NCBI RefSeq assembly: GCF_009905545.1
Contig: NZ_JAAALB010000023.1
Coordinates: 1 to 64,000, forward strand
DNA length: 64,000 bases
Reading direction: 5' to 3'
Source: Cellulophaga sp. BC115SP
GTDB lineage: Bacteria; Bacteroidota; Bacteroidia; Cytophagales; Spirosomataceae
A program made the position numbers and the translations under genes. Below, in pieces: positions 11,415 to 19,700 of the stretch. Below the pieces are notes generated by a model. The model had not been told where the DNA came from and searched no databases. It was given only the letters and a program-made list of their open reading frames with translations. Each line of letters starts with the position of its first letter. The stretch's first letter is position 1.

Positions 11415-12107
11415 ATGTTCAAGAAAAAATGTTTAATTATTGAAGACTCAGAAATCGCCATTGTGAATTTAAATATGCAATTGGAGAAGCTTTCTATATT
11501 TGATATTAGCGTAGCACGAAACTACAATCAAGCACGCTCTTTTTTAAGTAATGATAAGTATGATCTCATCTTTTTAGATATAAAACTACATGATAATTCA
11601 GGTTTAGATTTAGTAAATGAGTTTCCAAAACTACCACCAATTATTGTTACAAGTTCCAACGTGGAGTTCGCTATCGATACTTACGAAATAAATTCAATTG
11701 TGGATTTCATAAAAAAGCCAGTAAATGAAGAAAGATTAATAAAATCTATCGATAAAGCCCTAAATAGGCACCAAACATCGAATAGCATGATAGAAAAAAA
11801 TTATGCTTTTATAAAAATTGGTAGACAAGCCATGAAATTTGACTTTGAAGATATTGACTTCATTAACGCTTTCGGAATCTATTCAAAAATTTACACTGAA
11901 AATAAATCAACGGTTGTCAATGAATCTATTGCAACTTTAGAGGAAGTGCTACCGAGTAAAATTTTCAGAAGAATACATAAATCTTACATCGTAAATGTGA
12001 GCAAAGTAACTGGCTATGATCATAAAAGTATCTTTATAAATGATGTAGTACTTCCCATAGGTTTTTCCTATAAAAAAAATATTAACGAGCTCATTCAGTT
12101 CATTTAG
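11415..12107 (+). CDS. LytTR-family response regulator, orphan
   Basis: Two-component response regulator that probably controls transcription. Residues 1-115 are a receiver domain: acidic pocket E10/D11, phospho-acceptor D55 in LIFLDIKL, T79 in IIVTSS, and the conserved K101-P102. Residues about 130-230 are a LytTR DNA-binding domain (DIDFINAFGIYSKIYT, FRRIHKSYIVNVSKV). At 230 residues the length and architecture match the second LytTR regulator at 54527, with which it is clearly homologous. Unlike that one, no histidine kinase is adjacent, so its phosphodonor is unknown. It is transcribed away from the surface-protein operon across a 1-kb spacer and ends at a strong terminator. Regulation of the neighbouring operon is possible but only inferred. 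Confidence 0.92.
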   Translation: MFKKKCLIIEDSEIAIVNLNMQLEKLSIFDISVARNYNQARSFLSNDKYDLIFLDIKLHDNSGLDLVNEFPKLPPIIVTSSNVEFAIDTYEINSIVDFIKKPVNEERLIKSIDKALNRHQTSNSMIEKNYAFIKIGRQAMKFDFEDIDFINAFGIYSKIYTENKSTVVNESIATLEEVLPSKIFRRIHKSYIVNVSKVTGYDHKSIFINDVVLPIGFSYKKNINELIQFI

Positions 12108-12124
12108 AAGATTATATTCCAATA

Positions 12125-12161
12125 AAAAAACCTGTCTTTTTCGTGAAAGACAGGTTTTTTT
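12125..12161 (+). terminator. Rho-independent terminator of the LytTR gene
   Basis: A perfect 9-bp stem, CCTGTCTTT (12131-12139) with AAAGACAGG (12146-12154), has a 6-nt loop and is flanked by A- and T-runs that extend the stem and supply the U-tract. It starts 18 nt after the LytTR stop codon. Confidence 0.9.
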
Positions 12162-12174
12162 ATTTTCTTGCCAT

Positions 12175-12211
12175 AAAATAAAAAAGCACTTATAATTTCT
12201 TATAAGTGCTT
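12175..12211 (-). terminator. Rho-independent terminator of the tRNA gene
   Basis: The inverted repeat GCACTTATA (12186-12194) / TATAAGTGC (12201-12209) has a 6-nt loop. Read on the minus strand it is followed by a T6 run then ATTTTA. It lies just 3' of the tRNA, which makes it the natural terminator of that transcript. Confidence 0.8.
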
Positions 12212-12222
12212 GACAATCAATG

Positions 12223-12296
12223 TGGACCAGCATGGGCTCGAACCATGGACCCCCTGATTATGAGTCAGGTGCTCTAACCAGCTGAGCTACAAGTCC
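12223..12296 (-). tRNA. tRNA with CAT anticodon (elongator Met, or Ile2)
   Basis: A 74-nt cloverleaf can be folded on the minus strand. The acceptor stem pairs GGACTTG with CTGGTCC (one U-U mismatch, one G-U). The D arm is GCTC...GAGC, the anticodon stem CCTGA/TCAGG encloses loop CTCATAA with anticodon CAT, and the T arm is CATGG TTCGAGC CCATG. The discriminator base is A. CCA is not fully encoded. CAT anticodons occur in elongator tRNA-Met and in lysidine-modified tRNA-Ile2; the D-arm and loop fit elongator Met best, but I cannot exclude Ile2. The first base pair is a standard G-C, so initiator tRNA is unlikely. Confidence 0.93.
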
Positions 12297-12397
12297 CTAC
12301 AAATACGCATGTTACTGCTCTTTTGTAATACTGCAAAATTAATGAAATACTCATAATATTGCAAGTGGTAGCAAGAAGAATTCAGCAAATTATCTCC

Positions 12398-12405
12398 TAC
12401 TTTTG
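12398..12405 (+). promoter_or_regulatory. Candidate -7 box for the HD phosphohydrolase gene
   Basis: TACTTTTG matches the Bacteroidota -7 consensus TAnnTTTG. It lies about 90 nt upstream of the start codon. No good TTG -33 element is at the expected distance, so this is weak. Confidence 0.3.
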
Positions 12406-12494
12406 TATTCAATAATTGATAATAAATTCATACTCAGCGAGTAAGAACTTAAGAATATTTTTCGATTTTAATCCTCAATAAGCTTCACAATATT

Positions 12495-13733
12495 ATGAAC
12501 AAACGCAAAATTGTAAATGACCCCGTTTATGGTTTTATCAATATTACCTCTCCACTTATTTTCGATCTCATCGAACATCCTTATTATCAACGCCTACGAC
12601 GTATAAAGCAACTTGGTACTGCCGATTATGTGTACCCTGGTGCTTTACACACGCGATTTCATCATGCACTTGGCGCAATGCACCTTATGCAAGAAGCGCT
12701 CAATGCTCTCAAATACAAAGGACATGATATTTCTGAGGAAGAGTTTGAATCCGCTCAAATGGCAATTTTATTACATGATATTGGACATGGACCTTTTTCT
12801 CATGTTTTGGAACATACAATATTAAATCATGTCCCGCACGAAGAGATTTCGCTCTTACTGATGCATGAGCTCAACAGACAATTCGGAGGTGCACTCGACA
12901 TGGCTATTCAAATGTTTAATGACACCTATTCTCGTAGGTTTTTTCATCAACTAATTTCGAGTCAGCTAGATGTCGACCGTATGGATTATCTCAATCGTGA
13001 TAGTTTTTTTACAGGGGTACGAGAGGGCTTTATTGGAGCTGACCGTATTTTGAAGATGCTAGATATTGTGGACAATGAACTGGTGGTTGAACAAAAAGGC
13101 ATTTACTCTATAGAGAATTTCCTAACGGCAAGGCGATTAATGTACTGGCAGGTGTATCTACACAAAACTTGCATTTGTGCCGAAACCATGTTAATTCAAA
13201 TTATCAAAAGAGCCAAAGAACTGATCAAGCAAGGAGAAAATGTATTTGTCACTCCATCTTTTGGGCTATTCTTACATGAAGCAGTATCACTTGAAGATTT
13301 CAAATCTAATCCAACCTATATTCAAGCATTTACCGAAATGGACGATACTGATGTTTGGGGTTGTATAAAAGTGTGGGCAAAGCATCCTGACAAACTCCTG
13401 TCGAGTATTAGCCAAATGCTTTTAGACCGAAAACTCTATAAAATCATTTTGCTAGATGAACCTATTTCAGATTCTTTTCTTGAAAAAATTCAAATCGATT
13501 TATTAAGTCAAGAAAATGTATATCCAGAGGACATCCCTTATCTAATGGTACAAGGTCATATTACCAATGCGGCTTACCTTTCTGAAAAACAAAGTATTAA
13601 TATTTTGACCAAAGATAAAAAAGTCAAGGATATAGCTGAAGCCTCTGACTTACCCACAATCAAAGCCTTGAGCAACATCGTCAAAAAATATTATATATGT
13701 TGGGCAAAGAATGTATATTTGCAAACTAAATAG
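12495..13733 (+). CDS. HD-domain phosphohydrolase (COG1078 type)
   Basis: Cytoplasmic metal-dependent phosphohydrolase of the HD superfamily, 412 residues. The metal-binding set is visible: H57 in FHHALGAMH, the H94-D95 pair in LLHDIGHGPFSH, and a later Asp in QLDVDRMDYLNRDS. This resembles the dGTPase-like SAMHD1/COG1078 group; the natural substrate is unknown. It sits 91 nt before lpxD and is co-directional, an arrangement I recall as common in Bacteroidota, so it may be the first gene of the lipid A operon. A nucleotide-metabolism role is inferred from family only. The ATG start gives an N-terminus (KIVNDPVYGFI) typical of the family. Confidence 0.88.
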   Translation: MNKRKIVNDPVYGFINITSPLIFDLIEHPYYQRLRRIKQLGTADYVYPGALHTRFHHALGAMHLMQEALNALKYKGHDISEEEFESAQMAILLHDIGHGPFSHVLEHTILNHVPHEEISLLLMHELNRQFGGALDMAIQMFNDTYSRRFFHQLISSQLDVDRMDYLNRDSFFTGVREGFIGADRILKMLDIVDNELVVEQKGIYSIENFLTARRLMYWQVYLHKTCICAETMLIQIIKRAKELIKQGENVFVTPSFGLFLHEAVSLEDFKSNPTYIQAFTEMDDTDVWGCIKVWAKHPDKLLSSISQMLLDRKLYKIILLDEPISDSFLEKIQIDLLSQENVYPEDIPYLMVQGHITNAAYLSEKQSINILTKDKKVKDIAEASDLPTIKALSNIVKKYYICWAKNVYLQTK

Positions 13734-13824
13734 TCCAAAACCATTAATGCAGTAAATAGGTTTCATAAATTTTTGTCTAAAACCACAAGCATAGGTAAAC
13801 GACTTACCACTCATAATTGATTAC

Positions 13825-14850
13825 ATGGAATTTACCGTTGAACAAATTGCTTTTATGCTAAATGGCGAAGTAAAAGGTGACAAGTCACTAAAAGTAAGCC
13901 AATTAGCAAAAATAGAAGAAGGAACTGAAGGAACCATCTCTTTTCTAGCGAACCTCAAATATGAACAGTATCTTTATACTACCAAGGCTTCTGCTGTAAT
14001 TGTAGATAAATCATTTGAGCCTAAAAAAGCATACTCCCCTACCCTAATCCTAGTAGAGAATGCTTATACGGCGTTTACAACACTCCTTCAAGAGTATCAA
14101 AAACTGATAGCTGGAAGCAAAAAGGGTATCGAACAACCAAGCTTTATCTCTGAGGGTTCAACACTTGGAGGTAATCATTATGTGGGTGCTTTTGCGTATA
14201 TCGGTAACAATGTAACGATTGGTGAAAATGTAAAAATTTATCCTCATGCTTATATTGGTGACAATGTGAAAGTTGGAGATAACTCTACCATTTATGCTGG
14301 AGTTAAAATTTATGAAGGCTGTATTATTGGTAATCACTGTACTGTACATGCCAACGCAGTAATCGGTGCAGATGGCTTTGGGTTTGCTCCCCAAAGTGAT
14401 GGGACTTACCAAACAATTCCTCAACTTGGTAATGTAGTCTTAGAAGACCATGTAAGTATCGGTGCCAATACTTGTATTGACCGTGCCACTATGGGTAGTA
14501 CAGTGATTAGAATAGGTGCTAAAATTGATAATTTGGTACAAATTGCTCACAATGTAGAAGTTGGTAAAAACACCGTAATAGCAGCTCAAACAGGTATCTC
14601 TGGCTCTAGTAAAGTTGGCGAAAACTGTATGATTGGCGGGCAGGTTGGTTTAGCTGGTCACCTACAGGTTGCTAATCGCACGATTATTACGGCACAAAGT
14701 GGTATTTCTAAAAATATCAAAAAAGAAGGAACTGTATTGAGTGGCTCTCCTGCCGTAGAAAATGCAGAAAACCTCCGTTCCCATGTTTTGTATCGTAAGT
14801 TGCCAGCTATCGAACAACGTCTTAGAGAAGTTGAAAACAAATTGAAATAA
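13825..14850 (+). CDS. lpxD: UDP-3-O-(3-hydroxyacyl)glucosamine N-acyltransferase
   Basis: Third step of lipid A synthesis: transfers a 3-hydroxyacyl chain from acyl-ACP to the 2-amino group of UDP-3-O-acylglucosamine. The 341-residue length is normal. Residues 1-100 are the uridine-binding N-terminal domain; about 105-300 form a left-handed beta-helix of hexapeptide repeats ([20 protein letters not shown]). The catalytic His is H242 in [10 protein letters not shown], and the conserved GADGFGFAP loop is at 181-189. The C-terminal helix (about 310-341) is the trimerisation/ACP contact region. The gene is 57 nt before lpxC-fabZ on the same strand. It is close to full identity with family expectations and nothing looks broken. 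Confidence 0.96.
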   Translation: MEFTVEQIAFMLNGEVKGDKSLKVSQLAKIEEGTEGTISFLANLKYEQYLYTTKASAVIVDKSFEPKKAYSPTLILVENAYTAFTTLLQEYQKLIAGSKKGIEQPSFISEGSTLGGNHYVGAFAYIGNNVTIGENVKIYPHAYIGDNVKVGDNSTIYAGVKIYEGCIIGNHCTVHANAVIGADGFGFAPQSDGTYQTIPQLGNVVLEDHVSIGANTCIDRATMGSTVIRIGAKIDNLVQIAHNVEVGKNTVIAAQTGISGSSKVGENCMIGGQVGLAGHLQVANRTIITAQSGISKNIKKEGTVLSGSPAVENAENLRSHVLYRKLPAIEQRLREVENKLK

Positions 14851-14907
14851 AATTTAGAGTTTATCCCAAAACTCCCAAATGAGCACTTTGCTCACACATA
14901 TAGAGAA

Positions 14908-16302
14908 ATGAACAATAAACAACACACTATCAAAAAGTCTGTTACGCTGTCAGGCGTTGGTTTGCACACTGGCGTTGTGTCAACAATGACTTTTTTACCA
15001 GCTCCACCAAACCATGGTTACAAGTTTCAAAGAGTTGATTTACCGGGTCAACCTATTGCAGATGCAGATGTAGACCATGTTGTTGATATTTCTAGAGGTA
15101 CAACTATCGAACATAATGGCGCACGTATCAACACAGTTGAGCACGTATTAGCTGCTATGGTGGGCTGTCAGGTAGACAATGTGTTGATTCAATTAGATGG
15201 TCCAGAACCTCCTATTATGGACGGAAGTTCTATCAAGTTTGTAGAAGCAATCCTCGATGCTGGTCTTGAAGAACAAGATGCAAATCGTAAATTCTTTGAA
15301 TTAACGGAAGAAGTTAGATATAAAGACCTTGAAAGAGGTGTTGAGTTAGCAGCATTACCTCATAGCGATTACCGCTTAACGGTAATGGTTGACTATAACT
15401 CAAAATTTTTGAGTAGCCAACATGCGAATTTGACGCATATTACGCAGTTCAATGAGGATTTTGCAAAATGCCGTACCTTCTGTTTTGTACATGAGCTCGA
15501 AGCGCTTTACAATGCAGGTCTTATCAAAGGTGGTGATTTGTCAAATGCTGTTGTCATTGCTGACCGTGATTATTCAGAGGAAGAATTAGAGCATTTAGCG
15601 ATGGTTTTAGGTAAACCAAAAGTAAGTGTTTCAAAAGAAATTGGTGTACTTAACAACGTAAGTCTTCACTACAAAAACGAAATGGCACGCCATAAATTAT
15701 TGGATATGGTTGGTGACTTGGCACTTGTAGGTCGTCCAATCAAGGCACAAATTTTGGCAGCTCGTCCGGGTCATGCAGCAAACGTTGCTTTGGCTAAAAA
15801 AATCAAGAAATTGATGTTGGAAGCTGACAAAAATCAAGTACCGAAATACGACCCTAAGCAAACACCAATTCTTACACACGAGCGTATTTATCAGCTATTG
15901 CCACATCGTTACCCATTCCAGATGGTTGATAAAATCATGTATTTGGATGACGAAAGCGTAGTAGGTATCAAGCAAGTAACCATGAATGAAAATTATTTCA
16001 TGGGACACTTCCCTAACAACCCAGTTATGCCAGGTGTAATGCAAGTAGAAGCTATGGCTCAAACAGGTGGTATTCTTGTACTTAGCTCAGTTCCAGACCC
16101 TGAAAATTACTGGCCATATTTAGTAGCAATCGAAAACTGTCGTTTCCGTAAAAATGTAACTCCTGGTGACACGGTAATTTTCAAATGTACTCTTTCTTCA
16201 CCAATTCGTAGAGGTATTGCCAAAATGCACGGTACAGCTTACGTCGCAGGACAAGTTGTTTGTGAGGCAGATATGACTGCTAGCTTGGTTCGTAAGAGCT
16301 AA
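14908..16302 (+). CDS. lpxC/fabZ: Fused LpxC deacetylase / FabZ 3-hydroxyacyl-ACP dehydratase
   Basis: Bifunctional enzyme, 464 residues. Residues 1-305 are LpxC, the zinc deacetylase that commits UDP-3-O-acyl-GlcNAc to lipid A: zinc ligands H79 (NTVEHVLAAM), H262 and D266 (HKLLDMVGD), catalytic E78, and H289 near the end of the domain. Residues about 320-464 are FabZ of type II fatty acid synthesis: catalytic H367 in GHFPNNPVMPGV and E381 in QVEAMAQ. The fusion is a known trait of Bacteroidota and couples hydroxyacyl-ACP use to lipid A demand. It follows lpxD by 57 nt. A 301-nt spacer with a weak hairpin separates it from lpxA, so lpxA may be a separate transcript. Confidence 0.97.
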   Translation: MNNKQHTIKKSVTLSGVGLHTGVVSTMTFLPAPPNHGYKFQRVDLPGQPIADADVDHVVDISRGTTIEHNGARINTVEHVLAAMVGCQVDNVLIQLDGPEPPIMDGSSIKFVEAILDAGLEEQDANRKFFELTEEVRYKDLERGVELAALPHSDYRLTVMVDYNSKFLSSQHANLTHITQFNEDFAKCRTFCFVHELEALYNAGLIKGGDLSNAVVIADRDYSEEELEHLAMVLGKPKVSVSKEIGVLNNVSLHYKNEMARHKLLDMVGDLALVGRPIKAQILAARPGHAANVALAKKIKKLMLEADKNQVPKYDPKQTPILTHERIYQLLPHRYPFQMVDKIMYLDDESVVGIKQVTMNENYFMGHFPNNPVMPGVMQVEAMAQTGGILVLSSVPDPENYWPYLVAIENCRFRKNVTPGDTVIFKCTLSSPIRRGIAKMHGTAYVAGQVVCEADMTASLVRKS

Positions 16303-16370
16303 TAAAAACTATAGCAATTAGCAATTGAGAATTTATCTGTAGAAAGTCTTGATTTGAGTTTTTAGCCCAT

Positions 16371-16393
16371 AGTATATTTTTATATACTTTTTC
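16371..16393 (+). terminator. Weak terminator-like hairpin after lpxC-fabZ
   Basis: The 7-bp stem AGTATAT/ATATACT with a TTTT loop is followed by TTTTC. It contains one G-C pair per arm end only, so efficiency would be low; partial read-through into lpxA is expected. Confidence 0.4.
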
Positions 16394-16460
16394 TACGCTA
16401 ATTATCAGGATTTGACTATGATAAACCGTCATAGTACAATTTTATACAGAAAAGATTTAT

Positions 16461-16468
16461 TACTTTTG
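16461..16468 (+). promoter_or_regulatory. Candidate -7 box for lpxA
   Basis: TACTTTTG matches TAnnTTTG and lies about 135 nt before the lpxA start. No matching -33 TTG is at the standard distance. Confidence 0.3.
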
Positions 16469-16603
16469 ACTAATTCTTTTCAAGTCTCAATGCAAAGATT
16501 ACCATAATTACTGAGCCTATCGATTTAGCCACATAGTGGCAGTGTCAAAATTATTAATAAGCACATATATCAAAAGCGAAGTAATTATTCTGAAAACAAT
16601 ACC

Positions 16604-17380
16604 ATGACACAACCGTTAGCATATATTCATCCAAACGCCAAAATCGCAGAAAATGTAGTTGTTGAGCCTTTTTCAACAATTTATCAAGATGTAGAAATTG
16701 GTGAAGGAACTTGGATTGGACCCAACGTTACTATCTTTCCTGGGGCAAGAATTGGCAAAAACTGTCGAATCTTTCCAGGGGCGGTTATTTCTGCTATTCC
16801 ACAAGACCTTAAGTTTGACGGAGAAGAAACACTAACCATTATTGGAGACAACACGACTATTCGTGAATGTGTTACTATCAACCGTGGTACGAAAGATAAA
16901 TTCAAAACCGAAGTTGGCAAAAATTGCCTCTTAATGGCTTATGTACACATTGCTCATGATTGTTTGGTAGAAGATAACTGCGTGATAGCCAATAGTGTAC
17001 AAGTAGCTGGGCACGTACATATCGGCGAATCAGCCCGTATCGGAGGTGCTTGTGCTATTCACCAGTTTGTAAAAATTGGTAAGCATGTTATGATTTCTGG
17101 AGGCTCGCTCATTCGCAAAGATGTGCCACCATTTACCAAATCGGCACGTGAGCCTTTATCTTATGTAGGTGTTAATTCTATTGGATTACGTCGCAATGGC
17201 TTTAATGATGAGCAAGTCAATTTGATTCAAGATGTTTATCGCTATATTTTCCTTAAAGGATTCAATACTTCGGAAGCATTAGCCAATATTGAACAAGATA
17301 TTGCAGCAACACCTGAACGTGACGAAATAGTAGAGTTTATCCGTACAGCTGAGCGTGGTATCATCAAAGGGCCACTTTAA
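16604..17380 (+). CDS. lpxA: Acyl-ACP:UDP-N-acetylglucosamine O-acyltransferase
   Basis: First step of lipid A synthesis: moves a 3-hydroxyacyl chain from ACP to the 3-OH of UDP-GlcNAc. At 258 residues it has normal length. Residues 1-190 form a left-handed beta-helix of hexapeptide repeats. H118 in HIAHDC matches the catalytic His125 of the E. coli enzyme; H115, H137 and H153 (IHQFVKIG) match His122, His144 and His160. G166, in the hydrocarbon-ruler position (E. coli Gly173), is a glycine, which in the family goes with long acyl chains. Residues 190-258 form the helical C-terminal domain (RRNGFNDEQVNLI). It is followed by a terminator-like hairpin that touches the next start codon. Confidence 0.97.
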   Translation: MTQPLAYIHPNAKIAENVVVEPFSTIYQDVEIGEGTWIGPNVTIFPGARIGKNCRIFPGAVISAIPQDLKFDGEETLTIIGDNTTIRECVTINRGTKDKFKTEVGKNCLLMAYVHIAHDCLVEDNCVIANSVQVAGHVHIGESARIGGACAIHQFVKIGKHVMISGGSLIRKDVPPFTKSAREPLSYVGVNSIGLRRNGFNDEQVNLIQDVYRYIFLKGFNTSEALANIEQDIAATPERDEIVEFIRTAERGIIKGPL

Positions 17381-17417
17381 TCAGCTAATTTTGCGATTTT
17401 AGATTCAATTCAAATAG

Positions 17418-17451
17418 GTAAGACAGCTCATGCTGTCTTACTTCTTTTTTT
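17418..17451 (+). terminator. Terminator-like hairpin between lpxA and the ABC ATPase gene
   Basis: A perfect 10-bp stem, GTAAGACAGC (17418-17427) / GCTGTCTTAC (17432-17441), has a TCAT tetraloop and is followed by TTCTTTTTTT. The T-run ends directly before the ATG of the ABC gene at 17452, so a full intrinsic terminator occupies its ribosome-binding region. It either ends lpxA transcription or acts as a leader control element. Confidence 0.75.
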
Positions 17452-18069
17452 ATGGAAATCATCACCGAAAATCTAGGGAAAAAATTCAGAAATGAATGGA
17501 TTTTTAAGTCTGTAAATCTTCGTTTTCAACAAGGACAATCCTATACTTTTACAGGTTCAAATGGTAGTGGAAAATCAACTTTTTTGCAGATTCTTTCAGG
17601 TTTTATTCCCGCTTCAGAAGGAAAAATTCTAGCATTTAAAAACCAACAACCCCTCGAAATTGAGCAAATTTATAAGGAAATCAGCATCGCAGCTCCTTAT
17701 CTTGAACTCATTGAAGAGTTTACACTAGAGGAGCTTCTTCAATTTCATATTCAATTCAAGCCGTTAATTCAGCAGTATTCCATCAAAGATTTTATCGAAT
17801 TTATTGAATTACCCAAAGCACGCCAAAAAGCGATAAAGCATTTCTCTTCTGGCATGAAGCAAAGGGTAAAACTAGGCTTGACGTTTTGGTCAGACACACC
17901 TATATTGATGCTCGACGAACCTTCTTCTAATCTAGATGCAAAGGCTACCAATTGGTATTTAGAAAACGTTCAAAAGTATTCCAAAGATAGAATGCTCTTC
18001 ATTTGCTCAAACCAGCCCAATGAATATGAATTCTGTTCCAACATTTTCAATATTCAAGATTATAAATAA
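17452..18069 (+). CDS. Small ABC transporter ATP-binding protein
   Basis: Stand-alone ABC ATPase, 205 residues. Walker A is GSNGSGKST (residues 35-43), the signature is FSSGMKQRVKLGL, and Walker B is PILMLDEPSSN. The membrane partner is not adjacent. The signature reads SSGMKQ rather than the canonical SGGQ, as in several export-type or gliding-type ATPases. It follows lpxA on the same strand, an arrangement I recall from other Bacteroidota, but the substrate is unknown. A role in exporting an envelope component, or as the ATPase for a distant permease, is inference. The terminator-like hairpin just upstream suggests expression is limited or controlled by read-through. Confidence 0.87.
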   Translation: MEIITENLGKKFRNEWIFKSVNLRFQQGQSYTFTGSNGSGKSTFLQILSGFIPASEGKILAFKNQQPLEIEQIYKEISIAAPYLELIEEFTLEELLQFHIQFKPLIQQYSIKDFIEFIELPKARQKAIKHFSSGMKQRVKLGLTFWSDTPILMLDEPSSNLDAKATNWYLENVQKYSKDRMLFICSNQPNEYEFCSNIFNIQDYK

Positions 18070-18140
18070 CCTTTTGATAAGATTCTATAGAGTTTTATTC
18101 AAAAATTCCTTCAAAATCAAAGGATTACCTAAGCAATTCT

Positions 18141-18148
18141 TATTTTTG
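18141..18148 (+). promoter_or_regulatory. Candidate -7 box for the DUF4920 gene
   Basis: TATTTTTG fits TAnnTTTG and lies 40 nt before the ATG at 18189. No clear -33 element was found at the expected distance. Confidence 0.3.
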
Positions 18149-18188
18149 TAATCATTAAATATTCTCAACAAATCAACTTTTTTTGATT

Positions 18189-18635
18189 ATGAAAAAAATA
18201 GCTATCGTTTTCGCTATCGTACTAGGAATCCAGATTGGAGCAAAGGCCCAAAGTAACTTTGGTGAAAAAATTTCTGAAAAAGGCGCTATCTCTACTACAG
18301 ATTTAGCTAAAAAAATGGACGGAAAAGAACAAGTCAAAGCGAAAGTAACAGGTGTAGTAGAGTCGGTATGTAAAGTAAAAGGTTGCTGGATGAAAGTTAA
18401 GCTAGAAGATGGTTCTAGTATGCGTGTAACTTTCAAAGATTATGGTTTCTTTGTACCAAAGGATATTGATGGAAAAACTGTGGTATTTGAAGGTTTAGCT
18501 CAAGTAAAAACCACTTCTGTTGGTCAATTGAAGCACTACGCTCAAGATGCTGGTAAAAGCCAAGAAGATATTGAGAAAATCACTGAACCAGAAAAGGCTA
18601 TTACCTTCGTAGCTAATGGGGTGATTGTAAAATAA
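18189..18635 (+). CDS. DUF4920 exported protein
   Basis: Small exported protein of unknown function, 148 residues from the ATG at 18189 (a TTG two codons upstream is less likely because MKKIAIVFAIVLG is a natural signal-peptide start). Cleavage is expected after AKA, before QSNFG. The mature part is a small beta-rich, probably OB-like domain; its hallmark is the cysteine pair in SVCKVKGCWMKV, with the KGCWM element typical of DUF4920. The cysteines could bind a metal or form a disulfide, not proven. It is monocistronic, with a bidirectional terminator downstream, and convergent with gldF. Confidence 0.87.
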   Translation: MKKIAIVFAIVLGIQIGAKAQSNFGEKISEKGAISTTDLAKKMDGKEQVKAKVTGVVESVCKVKGCWMKVKLEDGSSMRVTFKDYGFFVPKDIDGKTVVFEGLAQVKTTSVGQLKHYAQDAGKSQEDIEKITEPEKAITFVANGVIVK

Positions 18636-18731
18636 ATGTGAACTTCTTTATTGAGTGAATTGTGATTGAGTGAATGAGTGATTTTCAAAATCTACGTTTC
18701 CCCAATGGGTACCATTTCAAAATATAGTATC

Positions 18732-18771
18732 AAAAAAGGCGGTCGAAATAAGTTTTTCGACCGCCTTTTTT
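18732..18771 (+). terminator. Bidirectional terminator between the DUF4920 gene and gldF
   Basis: The perfect 11-bp stem GGCGGTCGAAA (18738-18748) / TTTCGACCGCC (18755-18765) is preceded by A6 and followed by T6, so it works on both strands. It serves the DUF4920 gene and possibly gldF from the other side. Confidence 0.9.
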
Positions 18772-18803
18772 GATGAATAGCCAATACATACCTAACATTT
18801 GAG

Positions 18804-18855
18804 TACTTTTTCCGAATAGGGTTCGACTTAAGTCGAACCCTATTTGGAAAAAGTA
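18804..18855. repeat. 52-bp near-perfect palindrome
   Basis: The two 26-nt arms meet with no loop at 18829/18830 (centre TTCGACTTAAGTCGAA) and differ at one position only. It lies between the bidirectional terminator at 18732-18771 and the gldF stop codon. There is no T-run outside it, so it is not a standard terminator. A REP/MITE-like element or a large protein-binding palindrome are possible. Confidence 0.85.
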
Positions 18856-18933
18856 TTGTGCCTCTATTGGTGAGGAATAATCTCCCATTGACTCAATCAA
18901 TATCCACTCAGTTAAGTATTTATATCCAACTGC

Positions 18934-19653
18934 TTATTTCTGCGTAACCTTCAACGTAGTTCCCCACAAGGCAATGGCAATAACGGATATGAAATAAAGA
19001 ATATTGCGAGAATCAATTAAACCTCTACTCAAGGCTTCGAATTGATAATCCAAGCCAATCTGTTCAAGAATGTAACCAAACGACCCCATGAATGATAATT
19101 CTGCCAATTTTCCTACACCATAATATAAAATCAAGCACATCACAAATCCAATCACAAAAGCTACGACTTGATTATCTGTCAAGGAAGAGGAAAATACGCC
19201 TAAAGCTGCAAATACACACCCTAAAAAGTACAAGCCAATGTAAGAGGTAATTACAGCAGCAGAATCAATATTTCCTTGCGGATTCCCTAATTGATAAATA
19301 GAATAATAATACAAGAGCGTTGGAAGCAAGGCTAACAAAATCAAAAAGCAACTTGCTAAATATTTTCCAAGAACAATTTCCCAAGCGCCAAGTGGTTTGG
19401 TAAAAAGTAACTCAATAGTTCCTGTTTTAAATTCCTCTGCAAAAGCTCGCATGGTTATGGCAGGTATCAAAAACAAGAAAATAAATGGTGCAACCTGAAA
19501 AAAGGAGGTTAAATCAGCAAAACCATAATCAAGTACATTGTCCTTAAAAAACCAAACAAATAGACCTGTTGCTGTCAAGAATACGCCAATTACGATATAA
19601 CCAATGAGCGAATTAAGAAAGGAATTAACTTCTTTTTGAAAAATTTGAAACAT
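18934..19653 (-). CDS. gldF: Gliding-motility ABC transporter permease GldF
   Basis: Inner-membrane permease, 239 residues with about six transmembrane segments (first at about 17-36, then 51-65, 95-118, 130-155, 160-180, 218-235). The FQIFQKEVNSFLNS start and the ITMRAFAEEFKTGTIELL stretch between helices are typical of GldF. In Flavobacterium johnsoniae it works with GldG and the ATPase GldA in gliding. Here gldG is not next to it: after the stop comes a palindrome and a convergent gene, so gldG must be elsewhere or lost. It is preceded by a hairpin (19701-19748) after the DUF4199 gene, so it may have its own promoter. Confidence 0.87.
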   Translation of the reverse strand: MFQIFQKEVNSFLNSLIGYIVIGVFLTATGLFVWFFKDNVLDYGFADLTSFFQVAPFIFLFLIPAITMRAFAEEFKTGTIELLFTKPLGAWEIVLGKYLASCFLILLALLPTLLYYYSIYQLGNPQGNIDSAAVITSYIGLYFLGCVFAALGVFSSSLTDNQVVAFVIGFVMCLILYYGVGKLAELSFMGSFGYILEQIGLDYQFEALSRGLIDSRNILYFISVIAIALWGTTLKVTQK

Positions 19654-19700
19654 AGTTGATTTAATGTTTTTGCAGTCTGTTTCAACTGAACACTCCTAGT

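Larger units (their letters stand above)
16303..16603. other. Spacer between lpxC-fabZ and lpxA
   Basis: About 300 nt without a gene. It contains an AT-only hairpin at 16371-16388 (AGTATAT, TTTT, ATATACT) followed by a short T-run, possibly a weak terminator, and a TACTTTTG box at 16461-16468. Together they suggest that lpxA has its own promoter. Confidence 0.5.

Noticed and set aside
18804-18855. Palindrome considered as the terminator of gldF
   Set aside because: It has no T-run outside the stem on either strand and lies beyond a separate, better terminator.
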